Assembly (NCBI RefSeq): GCF_017592335.1 | Contig: NZ_JACNMP010000006.1 | Coordinates: 62,001-126,000, forward strand | Direction of reading: 5' to 3' | Source: Pseudaestuariivita rosea | GTDB taxonomy: Bacteria; Pseudomonadota; Alphaproteobacteria; Rhodobacterales; Rhodobacteraceae | Length of the DNA: 64,000 nucleotides | Shown here: positions 1 through 8,387 of the stretch, one piece after another | Layout of the letters: the number at the start of each line of letters is the position of its first letter | Numbering within the stretch: the stretch's first letter is position 1 | The notes under the pieces: generated by a model | The model's database searches: none | The model's input: the letters and a program-made list of their open reading frames with translations, nothing else | What the model was told of the DNA's origin: nothing | Made by a program: the position numbers and the translations under genes

Positions 1-244
1 ATCGCAAAACACCTTTTTTCTTTGGGTTATTTTGCCCTTTTTCACGGATTTTTATTTCACGCGCGTGTGATGTGCGATTTTGCACAATGGGCAGTCGCAT
101 TTTCGCCAGTACTCAATTTTTGGCACGACCCCAAATGTATCTCATCCGACGAGCGGATCACAACGATCCACCCGCCAAATCAACGGCCCATAAGGGTCAA
201 TATATAGCACCCGCAATCCCCGCGGGACATAGAAAGGAAGACCA

Positions 245-508
245 ATGACACGTAACTTCGCAATCGCCGCTATCGCTTTCGCACTGGCAACACCTGCACT
301 GGCAAACGACAAACTGGCTGGTTCAGTTGGTGTTGAGCCTGGTCAATTCACATTGAATGAACTGGCTTCTTTGAAAGCCGCACAGGACGGTGATGATCGT
401 ATCGCTTTCGGCTTTGAAGGCGGTTCAGAAATCGTGTCGACCCAAAGCATCGATATGGACCGTTCGGACGATGGCCGTAAAGCCGGCATCATCTCAGACG
501 ACGACTAA
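245..508 (+). CDS. small secreted protein of unknown function
   Basis: The 87-residue product begins with a clear Sec signal peptide: a short basic start (MTRN), a hydrophobic alanine-rich core and a cleavage site after the ALA at residues 18-20. The mature part, about 67 residues, is acidic and rich in Asp, Ser and Gly, has no cysteine, and ends in a run of Asp residues. It should be exported to the periplasm or medium. The start is supported by an AAGGAAG ribosome site five bases upstream, and a strong intrinsic terminator follows, so it is probably a single-gene unit. I do not recognise the family. Confidence 0.75.
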   Translation: MTRNFAIAAIAFALATPALANDKLAGSVGVEPGQFTLNELASLKAAQDGDDRIAFGFEGGSEIVSTQSIDMDRSDDGRKAGIISDDD

Positions 509-556
509 TTGAACTGCTGGACGCCTGATCACAGCGCGTTCAGTGTCACCGGTGAC

Positions 557-600
557 AAAGAAGCGGGGTTCCCCACATGGGTGAGCCCCGCTTTGTTTTT
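557..600 (+). terminator. intrinsic terminator after the small secreted protein
   Basis: An eight-base GC-rich stem (AAGCGGGG at 561-568 pairing with CCCCGCTT at 586-593) is followed by TGTTTTT. It lies about 50 bases after the stop codon of the preceding gene. The rest of the stretch to 741 shows nothing I can name. Confidence 0.8.
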
Positions 601-741
601 GGATGAGGCCGCACATAATTTAGTTCAAACTGAAAAGGCAGTAGGACAAAGATATTCTCAGTATCGATGAGAAACGTCCGGTGTCGTGCGGTTAAGCCGT
701 ATTGATGTACCGCAACTTTTCGATACCATCATTGTACAAAC

Positions 742-1278
742 TCAACGATCTTCGCTTTTCCGAATACTTGCAGCGACAGTTATACTGTTGTCGTTCAGGT
801 CGAACATAACAACTTTTTTGAGTGTTCGGCAGATTTCGAGAAGTTCATCCGTCTCATCCACCTTCTCGGAAATTAACTTGATTGAACCATTACCTTTGTG
901 AATTCTTTCGAATTTGACTGATTGCTCTGCAAGGGTTTTCTCGATCAATGCAAGATGATCGAAACGTTTATAGCCCATCCGTATTTCAAGTTGATACGAG
1001 TTCTTGTTCGCCTTCCTTCCGCTTACCTTTACAAAAACTTCGATCGTTGGAATAGGAAAGACAGCAGAAACAAATGACCCCCTTGGAGCGCTATGCAGCA
1101 GATCGGGCACTTTCTGCTTTAGGGTTGAAAATCCCACGTCTTTATTTGTGTGATTACCGGAAACCTCTTTAAACTCTGACTGTAGTTTTCGCCCTATAAT
1201 CACTGCAGCCAAGACAACAACTATAGCAATAATGCCAATGCCTGCCAAAATCCCGATCAGTATTCCTGTTGCTGTCAT
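742..1278 (-). CDS. membrane-anchored hypothetical protein
   Basis: The 178-residue product has one strongly hydrophobic helix at residues 5-29, rich in Ile, Val and Ala, followed by a basic residue cluster, which predicts an N-terminal anchor with the rest in the cytoplasm. The soluble part has alternating charged and hydrophobic residues and no motif I recognise. Local base composition is lower in GC than the flanking genes, so it may be a recent arrival. It stands alone, transcribed opposite to the secreted protein on its left. Function unknown. Confidence 0.6.
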   Translation of the reverse strand: MTATGILIGILAGIGIIAIVVVLAAVIIGRKLQSEFKEVSGNHTNKDVGFSTLKQKVPDLLHSAPRGSFVSAVFPIPTIEVFVKVSGRKANKNSYQLEIRMGYKRFDHLALIEKTLAEQSVKFERIHKGNGSIKLISEKVDETDELLEICRTLKKVVMFDLNDNSITVAASIRKSEDR

Positions 1279-1350
1279 AACGCTCTAACTTTCTTCAATA
1301 CTGGCGACTAATACTGTTTAGAGAAACAGTGTCGGCTTACTTCAACACCC

Positions 1351-1785
1351 CTATTGCAGCCTCGCCAGCCTTTTCAACATATCTTGCAGCGCTTTCGCGT
1401 CGGTCATTTTGAATTGCCCCAGCAACTCTAGCTGATGGTCATGGGCCACCTGGACCAGATCGTGATAAACCTTTTGGCCTAAGGGCGTTAGCTGCAATAG
1501 TTCACGTCGGCGATCCTTTGCATCGGTGTCGCGTTTCAGCCAGCGGCGGTGTTCCAGTTTCGTGATCGCTCGGCTGATTTTGGTTTTATGCATCTTGGAC
1601 CGCGCGCTGATTTCCTGGGCGGTCAGGGTGCCGAAGCGACCAAGGTGAAACAGAACGCGCCATTCGGTGCGCAGCATGCCGTAGCGGTCTTTGTAGTGTT
1701 TCTGAAAGGCCAGGCTGCATTCCTCGGCCGCCTGGTTCAGCAGATAGGGCAGAAAATCGGTCAGGTCGAAGTCATCCGGGTGCAT
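1351..1785 (-). CDS. MarR-family transcriptional regulator
   Basis: The 144-residue protein has the MarR winged-helix fold. Its DNA-recognition part reads LTAQEISARSKMHKTKISRA, followed by the wing with KRDTDAKDRRRELLQLTPLG. Regulators of this family bind as dimers to short palindromes and often answer to aromatic acids. It is transcribed divergently from homogentisate dioxygenase across a 67-base gap that holds an imperfect palindrome, so control of the homogentisate genes is likely. The DDR-RR wing is intact and the length is normal. Confidence 0.85.
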   Translation of the reverse strand: MHPDDFDLTDFLPYLLNQAAEECSLAFQKHYKDRYGMLRTEWRVLFHLGRFGTLTAQEISARSKMHKTKISRAITKLEHRRWLKRDTDAKDRRRELLQLTPLGQKVYHDLVQVAHDHQLELLGQFKMTDAKALQDMLKRLARLQ

Positions 1786-1807
1786 GGGGTTGACTTAGGG
1801 CTTGTTA

Positions 1808-1821
1808 GTTACAAATGCAAC
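1808..1821. promoter_or_regulatory. candidate MarR operator
   Basis: An imperfect 14-base palindrome of the form GTTnCAnnTGnAAC lies in the 67-base gap between the divergent MarR gene and hmgA. Position and symmetry suit a MarR dimer, but there is only one copy and two central positions do not pair, so this is inference. Confidence 0.35.
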
Positions 1822-1852
1822 AGTTAGCGGAGTGCTGTGGGAGGGCCGCGAT

Positions 1853-3214
1853 ATGAATGATCAGTCTGCGACGTTGGTAGAGGCTGAAGGCGATCAGCCA
1901 CTGCTGTTGAAGCCAAGCTATATGCCCGGCTTTGGCAATGATTTTGAGACCGAGGCGCTGCCCGGCGCGCTGCCGCAGGGTCAGAACAGCCCGCAGAAGT
2001 GCAACTATGGGCTATATGCCGAACAGCTGTCCGGCACACCATTCACCGCGCCTCGGGGGCAGAATGAACGCACTTGGTGTTATCGCATCCGCCCGTCGGT
2101 CAAACACACGGGGCGCTTTGAAAAGATTGATCTAAGCTATTGGAAAAGCGCGCCGAATGTTGATCCTGATGTCATCAGTCTGGGCCAATATCGGTGGGAC
2201 CCGGTGCCCCATTCCGATGCGCCGCTGACGTTCCTGACAGGTATGCGGACGATGACGACGGCGGGGGATGTGAACACTCAGGTCGGCATGGCCGCGCATA
2301 TTTACCTGATCACTCAGTCGATGCAGGACGAATACTTCTACTCCGCTGACAGTGAGCTGCTGATCGTGCCGCAAGACGGGCGGCTGCGCTTTGCGACTGA
2401 GCTGGGGATCATTGATCTGGAGCCGCAAGAGATCGCCATTCTGCCGCGCGGCATGCTGTTCAGGGTCGAGGTGCTAGAAGGGCCTTGCCGTGGGTTTGTC
2501 TGCGAAAACTACGGCGCAAAGTTCAATCTGCCGGGCCGCGGTCCGATTGGCGCGAACTGCCTGGCCAACCCGCGGGATTTCAAGACACCGGTTGCTGCTT
2601 TTGAGGATCGCGATGCCCGGTCCCGTGTCGTGATCAAATGGTGCGGACAGTTTCATGAAACCTGGATCGATCACAGTCCGCTGGATGTGGTGGCCTGGCA
2701 TGGAAACTATGCCGCCTGTAAATATGATTTGCGGACGTTTAGCCCGGTGGGGGCGATTTTGTTTGATCATCCCGATCCGTCGATTTTCACCGTTCTGACC
2801 GCGCCAAGCGGGGTGGAGGGCACGGCGAATATCGATTTTGTGCTGTTTCGTGATCGTTGGAATGTGGCCGAAAATACCTTTCGCCCGCCGTGGTATCACA
2901 AGAACATCATGTCCGAGCTGATGGGGAATATTCACGGAATTTATGACGCCAAGCCCAAGGGGTTTGTGCCCGGCGGGATGAGCCTGCATAACATGATGCT
3001 GCCCCATGGTCCCGATCAGCCCGCGTTTGAGGGGGCATCGAATGCTGATCTGCAGCCGCAGAAGCTGGAAAACACGATGTCATTCATGTTTGAGACACGG
3101 TTTCCGCAGCACCTGACCAAGTTTGCGGCGACTGAGGCGCCGTTGCAGGATGATTATATCGATTGCTGGGACGGGCTTGAAAAGAAATTCGACGGTACGC
3201 CGGGTGAGAAGTGA
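1853..3214 (+). CDS. hmgA: homogentisate 1,2-dioxygenase
   Basis: The enzyme opens the ring of homogentisate to give 4-maleylacetoacetate in tyrosine and phenylalanine breakdown, using non-haem Fe(II) in the cytoplasm. The 453-residue length is usual. The start [19 protein letters not shown] is characteristic. Iron ligands are visible as H349 and E355 in YHKNIMSE and H385 in LPHGPD, with the same spacing (6 and 36 residues) as in the human enzyme. The frame is open further upstream, but the ATG at 1853 is preceded by GGGAGGG at a proper distance and gives the family's usual N-terminus. A divergent MarR gene probably controls it. No maleylacetoacetate isomerase gene is seen nearby. Confidence 0.97.
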   Translation: MNDQSATLVEAEGDQPLLLKPSYMPGFGNDFETEALPGALPQGQNSPQKCNYGLYAEQLSGTPFTAPRGQNERTWCYRIRPSVKHTGRFEKIDLSYWKSAPNVDPDVISLGQYRWDPVPHSDAPLTFLTGMRTMTTAGDVNTQVGMAAHIYLITQSMQDEYFYSADSELLIVPQDGRLRFATELGIIDLEPQEIAILPRGMLFRVEVLEGPCRGFVCENYGAKFNLPGRGPIGANCLANPRDFKTPVAAFEDRDARSRVVIKWCGQFHETWIDHSPLDVVAWHGNYAACKYDLRTFSPVGAILFDHPDPSIFTVLTAPSGVEGTANIDFVLFRDRWNVAENTFRPPWYHKNIMSELMGNIHGIYDAKPKGFVPGGMSLHNMMLPHGPDQPAFEGASNADLQPQKLENTMSFMFETRFPQHLTKFAATEAPLQDDYIDCWDGLEKKFDGTPGEK

Positions 3215-3230
3215 TTTCTTTGAGTGTATG

Positions 3231-3277
3231 TGGGGGCCAGCCCCCACGCCCCCGGAGTATTTTAACCAAGAAGAAGG
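3231..3277 (+). repeat. dispersed GGGGGC / GAGTATTT element between hmgA and the hydrolase gene
   Basis: A GGGGGC-CAG-GCCCCC-type hairpin is followed by CCCCCGGAGTATTTT and CCAAGAAGAAG. The same pieces recur at 16720, 36681, 51108, 56509 and 59023. In this copy the AAGAAGG end also serves as the ribosome site of the next gene. Confidence 0.7.
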
Positions 3278-3280
3278 CAT

Positions 3281-4264
3281 ATGAAGTACGGATCACTTTT
3301 TCTTCCTGACAGTAAAGAAGAGTCCTTTTTCAACGCCGACGGTTTTCTTGTAGCCGTTTCGAATGATTTGACACTTGTTGCGACATGCGAAAGGCGCTCG
3401 CTGCAAGAGGCATTGGATCGTGGATTTGGCAAGGTGCTGGACAATCACGGGTCGATGTTTAAGGACTTTATCTTTTCGTCACCCCTGCCGCGGGCGTATC
3501 AGTTTCTGGATGGCTCGGCCTATGTGAACCATGTCGAACTGGTCCGGCGGGCGCGGGGGGCGAAGATGCCGGACAGTTTTTGGACCGATCCGCTGATGTA
3601 TCAGGGGTGTTCGGACAGCTTCCTGAACCCTACGGACGACATCGTCGGTGATCCGGCCTGGGGGATCGATTTTGAGGCTGAGGTGGCGGTGATCACGGGC
3701 CACGTACCGATGGGCGCCAGTCGGGATGAGGCGGCAGGCGCGATCAAGTTGGTGATGCTGTGCAATGATATCAGCCTGCGCAATCTGATCCCGGGTGAGC
3801 TGGCCAAGGGCTTTGGTTTTGTCCAGTCGAAGCCGCCTTGCGCCTTTTCCCCCTTGGCCGTTACCCCCGATGCCTTGCCGGGATGGGACGGCGGTAAGCT
3901 GCATGGTGTCGTCAAGGTGGATCTGAACGGCCAGCCCTTTGGACGTGCGGATGCGGGCATTGATATGACCTTTGATTTCCCGACGCTAATCGCCCATGCC
4001 GCCAAAACGCGGCCCCTTGCGGCGGGCACGATCATCGGGTCGGGGACGGTGTCGAACAAGCTGGACGGCGGCCCCGGCAAACCGGTGGATCAGGGCGGGG
4101 CGGGCTATTCGTGCATCGCCGAACAGCGGATGGTCGAAACGATCCTGGATGGTGCGCCAAAGACGCCGTTTCTGCAACCGGGCGATCACGTGAAAATCTG
4201 GATGGAGGATTACACGGGTCAGTCCATCTTTGGGGAAATCAGCCAGACGGTGCGTGCGCTATGA
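3281..4264 (+). CDS. fumarylacetoacetate hydrolase-family protein
   Basis: The 327-residue product belongs to the FAH superfamily, which cleaves or hydrolyses beta-diketo acids such as fumarylacetoacetate to fumarate and acetoacetate. A short N-terminal part (residues 1-90) precedes the catalytic fold. Metal-ligand motifs are visible as FEAEVAVI and CNDISLRNL, and the C-terminal GDHVKIWMEDYTGQSIFGEI is typical. Coming 66 bases after hmgA, it most likely supplies the last step of homogentisate breakdown, although fumarylpyruvate or related hydrolases share the fold. The ATG lies very close to its AAGAAGG ribosome site, which comes from the upstream repeat. Confidence 0.88.
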   Translation: MKYGSLFLPDSKEESFFNADGFLVAVSNDLTLVATCERRSLQEALDRGFGKVLDNHGSMFKDFIFSSPLPRAYQFLDGSAYVNHVELVRRARGAKMPDSFWTDPLMYQGCSDSFLNPTDDIVGDPAWGIDFEAEVAVITGHVPMGASRDEAAGAIKLVMLCNDISLRNLIPGELAKGFGFVQSKPPCAFSPLAVTPDALPGWDGGKLHGVVKVDLNGQPFGRADAGIDMTFDFPTLIAHAAKTRPLAAGTIIGSGTVSNKLDGGPGKPVDQGGAGYSCIAEQRMVETILDGAPKTPFLQPGDHVKIWMEDYTGQSIFGEISQTVRAL

Positions 4265-4266
4265 GC

Positions 4267-4827
4267 CTACAGCGCGCCTTGCCAGTCTTTGACCGCATCC
4301 AGCGGATAGATCAGCATCAGCACGTTCAGCGCCAGACCGTCGCGGATCAACCAGTGTGTCAGGAGCTCAAAAAAGATCACAATTCCGATGCTGGCCCAGA
4401 CCGGCAGGCGCCGCGCCAGCCAGAAACCGATCAGCATTGCTGCCATATCGGACACGGAATTGACGACGCTGTCACCGTAATAATCAAGCGAGATCGTGAC
4501 CTCGCGGTATCGTTCGATGACGGCGTTGGTGTTTTCGACAATTTCCCACGCGGCCTCGACTACGGTCGCGATCACCAGCCGCCAGCCCACCGACATGCGC
4601 CGCGCGACCAGCCAAAGCGCGCCATAAAACAGAAAGCCGTGGATCAGATGCGACGGCGTGTACCAGTCGATGATGTGCTGCGATCCTTCGGACGACATCA
4701 GTTCGAAATGCCACAGCTTGATCGTGCCGCATTTACACATTGGTTCGCGGCCCATCCAAAGCAGGACGGCGGCCATGGCCATAATAAGTGCGGCGGTGAT
4801 CCAATAGGGAAGCATACGTTTTGTCAT
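4267..4827 (-). CDS. DUF2585 (UPF0314) membrane protein
   Basis: This 186-residue integral membrane protein has about five hydrophobic segments, beginning at residues 8-24. The central motif WYTPSHLIHGFLFYGALW and the later WEIVENTNAVIERYREVTISLDYYGDSVVNS are the signature of the alphaproteobacterial DUF2585 family, whose function is unknown. Its stop codon lies two bases from that of the hydrolase gene on the other strand, so the two are convergent with no room for a terminator. Confidence 0.85.
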   Translation of the reverse strand: MTKRMLPYWITAALIMAMAAVLLWMGREPMCKCGTIKLWHFELMSSEGSQHIIDWYTPSHLIHGFLFYGALWLVARRMSVGWRLVIATVVEAAWEIVENTNAVIERYREVTISLDYYGDSVVNSVSDMAAMLIGFWLARRLPVWASIGIVIFFELLTHWLIRDGLALNVLMLIYPLDAVKDWQGAL

Positions 4828-4888
4828 GTCGAACAGCGTTCACGATATCTGAGGGAGTTGTCGAGTATGGAAAACCAGAGGTGAAGCA

Positions 4889-5254
4889 ATGATGATCAAG
4901 ACTGTTGATCACGTGCAACTGTCGATGCGCGCGGATGATACAGACGCCATGCGTGATTTCTATCTTGATGTGCTTGCCATGATTGAGGTCGAAAAGCCGC
5001 ATGCATTGAAAGCAAGGGGTGGGTTTTGGGTCAAGGCTGGCATGATGAATATACATTTCGGCGTTGATGATAGCTTTGTTGCGCAGAAAAAGCCGCATAT
5101 TGCACTTGGCACGGATGACCTTGATAACTTGGCAGCGCGATTCGAACAGCGAAACCTTGCAGTAACTTGGGATACTAAAATTCCCGATATTCGACGTTTT
5201 TTCAGTGTCGATCCAGCGGGGAACAGGATTGAATTAATGGAGGTACGGCAGTGA
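4889..5254 (+). CDS. VOC (glyoxalase-like) protein
   Basis: The 121-residue single-domain protein starts KTVDHVQLSM and ends DPAGNRIELMEV, the two conserved halves of the vicinal-oxygen-chelate fold. Family members are lyases, dioxygenases or binding proteins that use a divalent metal. H in DHVQL and E in IELME are the expected ligands. An AGAGG site lies eight bases before the ATG. The stop overlaps the GTG start of the MBL-fold gene (GTGA), so the two are translated together. The substrate cannot be read from sequence. Confidence 0.82.
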   Translation: MMIKTVDHVQLSMRADDTDAMRDFYLDVLAMIEVEKPHALKARGGFWVKAGMMNIHFGVDDSFVAQKKPHIALGTDDLDNLAARFEQRNLAVTWDTKIPDIRRFFSVDPAGNRIELMEVRQ

Positions 5255-6201
5255 GCAAAGCATTCGCAAGCGCGGACGATATGGAAGAAAAGCAGATCAG
5301 TTTCACCGAGGTGGGCGAGGGGCTTTATGCCTTTACGGCCCAGGGCGATCCGAACAGCGGCGTGATCATCGGTGACGATAGCGTTATGGTAGTTGAGGCG
5401 CAGGCGACGCCGCGGCTGGCGCGCAAGGTGATCGACTGCATTCGCGGGGTGACGGACAAACCGATCACGCATCTGGCGCTGACCCATTATCACGCGGTCC
5501 GGGTTCTGGGGGCCAGTGCCTATGGCGCGCCGCAGGTCATCATGTCGGACAAAGCCCGCGCCATGGTCGTCGAACGCGGGGCCGAGGATTGGGCCAGTGA
5601 ATTCGAACGCTTTCCGCGTCTGTTTCAGGGGCACGAAGAAATCCCCGGCCTGACATGGCCCACGACGACCTTCAGCGACCGGATGACGGTTTATCTGGGC
5701 AACCGGAAGGTCGAGATCATGCACCTGGGCCGTGCGCATACGGCGGGCGACGCCGTGATCTGGGTGCCCGATGCCGAGGTGATGTTTACCGGCGATATCG
5801 TCGAATATCATTCGGCCTGCTACTGCGGGGATGGGCATTTCGCCGACTGGGGTCGTACTCTGAATGCGGTGGCGGGATATCAGCCAAAGTCTATTGCGCC
5901 GGGGCGCGGCGATGCTTTGGTTGGCGATCAGATGGTGGGTGCCGCGATTGAGAACACCCGCGATTTCGTCCAAAGCACCTATCGCCCCGCCGCTCAGGTC
6001 GCCGCGCGTGGCGGGTCGCTGAAAGACGCGATGGAAGCCGTGCGCGATGCCTGTGACGCGAAGTTCGGCGATTACGCGATCTACGAACATTGCCTGCCCT
6101 TCAACGTCGCCCGCGCCTATGACGAGGCTCGCGGCATCGACACCCCCCGCATCTGGACGGCCGAGCGGGACAAACAGATGTGGGAGGATTTGCAGGGGTG
6201 A
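5251..6201 (+). CDS. MBL-fold metallo-hydrolase with atypical HxHxVR motif
   Basis: The 316-residue product has the metallo-beta-lactamase fold with a long C-terminal extension. Metal ligands H79 and H81 (THYHAVR), the later histidine in GRAHTAGD and the aspartate in FTGDIVE are present. The canonical HxHxDH reads HYHAVR here, so the two ligands of the second metal site are replaced by V83 and R84. This predicts a one-metal or altered site. GGAGG precedes the GTG start, which overlaps the VOC stop. It lies beside homogentisate and monooxygenase genes and probably works on an aromatic-derived ester or thioester; substrate unknown. Confidence 0.85.
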   Translation: MSKAFASADDMEEKQISFTEVGEGLYAFTAQGDPNSGVIIGDDSVMVVEAQATPRLARKVIDCIRGVTDKPITHLALTHYHAVRVLGASAYGAPQVIMSDKARAMVVERGAEDWASEFERFPRLFQGHEEIPGLTWPTTTFSDRMTVYLGNRKVEIMHLGRAHTAGDAVIWVPDAEVMFTGDIVEYHSACYCGDGHFADWGRTLNAVAGYQPKSIAPGRGDALVGDQMVGAAIENTRDFVQSTYRPAAQVAARGGSLKDAMEAVRDACDAKFGDYAIYEHCLPFNVARAYDEARGIDTPRIWTAERDKQMWEDLQG

Positions 6202-6273
6202 TGACGTGGATTTTAACTGAGTGTTAAGCAACTAAAAGGATGACAATGTCACGAACCTGCAGTGAGGATAGGC

Positions 6274-6516
6274 ATGATCGATTGGACCGAATTCAAAGTC
6301 GCCATAGTCAAGGCTACGGTCGTTTTGTTGCCCTCCTACACCGCTGCTTATCTTACCGGGCAGATGGTTTGGGTCGTTCCCACGTTAGCCGCATCCGGTT
6401 TTCTGGCGGCATCTATTCAGAAGATCGATACAGCCGAAACGCGCGTGGAGCAGGAAGCGGATTTCGAGACAGATGTTCAGACAAATGTTTACAAGGAAGC
6501 AGAAGTTGCTGGTTAG
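6274..6516 (+). CDS. small hypothetical protein with a hydrophobic segment
   Basis: The 80-residue product has a hydrophobic stretch at about residues 9-46 with a break in the middle, followed by an acidic tail rich in Glu, Asp and Thr. That suggests one or two membrane helices and a cytoplasmic or periplasmic tail. A GAGGA ribosome site lies just before the ATG at 6274; an in-frame GTG at 6262 is less well placed. It resembles small phage or prophage membrane proteins in size and layout, but I see no diagnostic motif. Confidence 0.55.
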   Translation: MIDWTEFKVAIVKATVVLLPSYTAAYLTGQMVWVVPTLAASGFLAASIQKIDTAETRVEQEADFETDVQTNVYKEAEVAG

Positions 6517-6555
6517 AAGATAGCCTTGCTGTTCCATTCGACACTAGAAATCCGG

Positions 6556-6634
6556 TAGCGCCGGCCCGAGGGTGGCGCAATCGCGCCGCCCTGGGGGGCG
6601 GGTCGGCGCGGCCCGGTGGCGCCCACCGGGCGAG
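6556..6634 (+). repeat. GC-rich repeat, copy A, ending in a terminator hairpin
   Basis: The copy contains CGGCCCGAGGGTGG, then GGGCGGGTCGG, then the perfect hairpin GCCCGGTGG-CGC-CCACCGGGC (6611-6631) followed by GAGTTTTC. The same order of parts appears in reverse at 8600-8692. The final hairpin with its T-rich tail probably ends transcription of the small gene at 6274. Confidence 0.75.
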
Positions 6635-6681
6635 TTTTCTATGCTGCAGTGGTGAACCGTAGTGAAAGCAAGGGTAATATC

Positions 6682-6762
6682 ATGAAAATAAAAGCTATTC
6701 TGGCGATCTTGGCACTTCTCACGCTGACCGGTTGCGGGGTGCCATTTGTGCCGATCATCTGA
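6682..6762 (+). CDS. tiny lipoprotein, 26 residues
   Basis: An open frame from ATG 6682 to TGA 6760-6762 encodes a short basic start (MKIK), a hydrophobic Leu/Ala/Ile core and the lipobox LTGC with the cysteine at residue 18, then only eight more residues (GVPFVPII). An AAGGG ribosome site lies at the right distance. The product should be a lipidated membrane peptide of about nine mature residues. It is too small for usual gene finders. It sits between repeat copy A and the FAD monooxygenase and may be co-transcribed with it. Similar tiny lipoproteins occur in related bacteria as far as I recall; role unknown. Confidence 0.65.
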   Translation: MKIKAILAILALLTLTGCGVPFVPII

Positions 6763-6773
6763 CGGGGGATCAG

Positions 6774-8387
6774 ATGCCCTATGACTACAGACCCTTTCCC
6801 TACATCACGCCCCCCGGCCTGACGGGACCCGAACCGCGCCATCCGGTGGCGATCATCGGGGCGGGGCCGATTGGGTTGGCTTTGGCGATTGATCTGGCGA
6901 CCAAGGGGGTTGGCAGCGTGGTGCTGGACGACAACAACGTCGTCTCGTTCGGGTCCCGCGCTATTTGCTGGGCCAAGCGGACGCTGGAAATTTTTGACCG
7001 CCTTGGCGTCGGTGAACGGATGTTGGCCAAGGGCGTGACCTGGCGGGTGGGGCGGTTGTTTCATGGGGCGGATGAGGTCTATGCCTTTGATCTGCTGCCT
7101 GAAGACGGCCACAAATACCCCGCCTTCATCAATCTGCAGCAATATTATGTCGAAGAATACCTGATCGACCGCGCGCGGGACTTCCCTGACCTGATCGATC
7201 TGCGCTTTAAGAACGCGGTCACAGACCATCAGGATCGCGGCGACCATGTGGCCTTGACCGTTGAGACGCCGGATGGATCGTACCAGCTTGAGGCGCAATA
7301 TTGCGTTGCCTGCGACGGCGCCGGATCGCCCACGCGCAAACGGATGGGGCTGGGGTTTGACGGGCAGACATTCGACGAACATTTCCTGATCGCCGATGTC
7401 GAGATGGACGACAGCCCCTTTGGCACCGATACCCCCGAACGCTGGTTCTGGTTTGAGCCGCCTTTTCACAACGGCCAGTCCGCTCTGCTGCACCGTCAAC
7501 CTGACAACATCTATCGCATCGACCTGCAATTGGGCCCCGACACCGACCCGAAGGCAGAGGCGACCGAGGAAAAGGTCATCCCCCGCATCCGCGCGATGGT
7601 GGGCGACCGGCCGTTTCGATTGGATTGGATGAGCGTCTATAAATTCCGCTGTGCCAAGCTGGATCAATTCGTCCACGGCCGCATGATCTTTGCCGGGGAC
7701 AGCGCCCATGTGGTCAGCCCCTTTGGTGCGCGGGGCGGGAATGGTGGTATTCAGGATGTCGATAACTTGGGCTGGAAACTGGCGCGGGTGGTGCAGGGGC
7801 AGTCCGATGCCAGCCTGCTGGACAGCTACGATCAGGAACGGCGGCAGTGTTGCGATGAGAATATCCTGAATTCGTCGCGGGCCACGAACTTCATGACGCC
7901 AAAGTCGCCGATTGAGGCGCTGTTCCGGCAAGAGGTCCTGCGACTGGCCCACGACATGCCCTTTGCGCGGCGGCTGATCAACTCGGGCCGTTTGTCGATG
8001 CCGGGGTCCCTGGCCGGGTTGCCGTTGCAGACCGATGCGGACACGCCGGTGCGCCCCGGGGGCGCGATGCCAGACGCGCCCTTGGGCGATGCGTGGTTGA
8101 TCGACGTTGTTCAGAGCCGGTTCTGCCTGTTGGGCTTTGGCGATGTGGTGCTGCCGGATGTCGATGGGCTGGCACGGATCGGCGTCGGGCAGGGGGCACA
8201 GAATTACCCGGTTTATCAGGACATCGATGGCTTCGCGACAGAGCGTTACGGGACCGGCATGGCCTATCTGTTCCGTCCCGATGGGCATGTTGCTGCAGCT
8301 TTTCGGGCGCCGGATGCAGACAGTGTGCGCGAAGCCCTTCGGCGGGCCTGCGGTGAACTGGAAAGGGAATACGCCAATGGATCATGA
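6774..8387 (+). CDS. FAD-dependent aromatic monooxygenase (MhpA/UbiH-like)
   Basis: The 537-residue flavoprotein belongs to the group A flavin monooxygenases, which hydroxylate aromatic rings with NAD(P)H and O2. The FAD-binding GxGxxG reads IIGAGPIGLALAIDLA near residue 30, and the second FAD motif reads GDSAHVVSPFGARGGNGG. A thioredoxin-like C-terminal part follows, as in 3-(3-hydroxyphenyl)propionate hydroxylase. I chose ATG 6774, which has a GGGGGA ribosome site, over the upstream in-frame start. It overlaps the DUF2783 gene by 11 bases. Its substrate is probably an aromatic acid linked to the nearby homogentisate genes, but the sequence does not say which. Confidence 0.9.
   Translation: MPYDYRPFPYITPPGLTGPEPRHPVAIIGAGPIGLALAIDLATKGVGSVVLDDNNVVSFGSRAICWAKRTLEIFDRLGVGERMLAKGVTWRVGRLFHGADEVYAFDLLPEDGHKYPAFINLQQYYVEEYLIDRARDFPDLIDLRFKNAVTDHQDRGDHVALTVETPDGSYQLEAQYCVACDGAGSPTRKRMGLGFDGQTFDEHFLIADVEMDDSPFGTDTPERWFWFEPPFHNGQSALLHRQPDNIYRIDLQLGPDTDPKAEATEEKVIPRIRAMVGDRPFRLDWMSVYKFRCAKLDQFVHGRMIFAGDSAHVVSPFGARGGNGGIQDVDNLGWKLARVVQGQSDASLLDSYDQERRQCCDENILNSSRATNFMTPKSPIEALFRQEVLRLAHDMPFARRLINSGRLSMPGSLAGLPLQTDADTPVRPGGAMPDAPLGDAWLIDVVQSRFCLLGFGDVVLPDVDGLARIGVGQGAQNYPVYQDIDGFATERYGTGMAYLFRPDGHVAAAFRAPDADSVREALRRACGELEREYANGS

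Noticed and set aside
22-207. Short plus-strand frame at the left edge
   Set aside because: Poor ribosome site and a composition unlike a protein; better seen as upstream DNA of the secreted protein gene.
4960-6231. Long minus-strand open frame of 423 codons opposite the VOC and MBL-fold genes
   Set aside because: It is antisense to two genes with clear family motifs and spans their junction; no recognisable domain and no ribosome site.
6639-8288. Minus-strand open frame of 549 codons opposite the FAD monooxygenase
   Set aside because: GC-rich shadow of a real flavin monooxygenase; composition rich in His, Gln and Arg without domain pattern.
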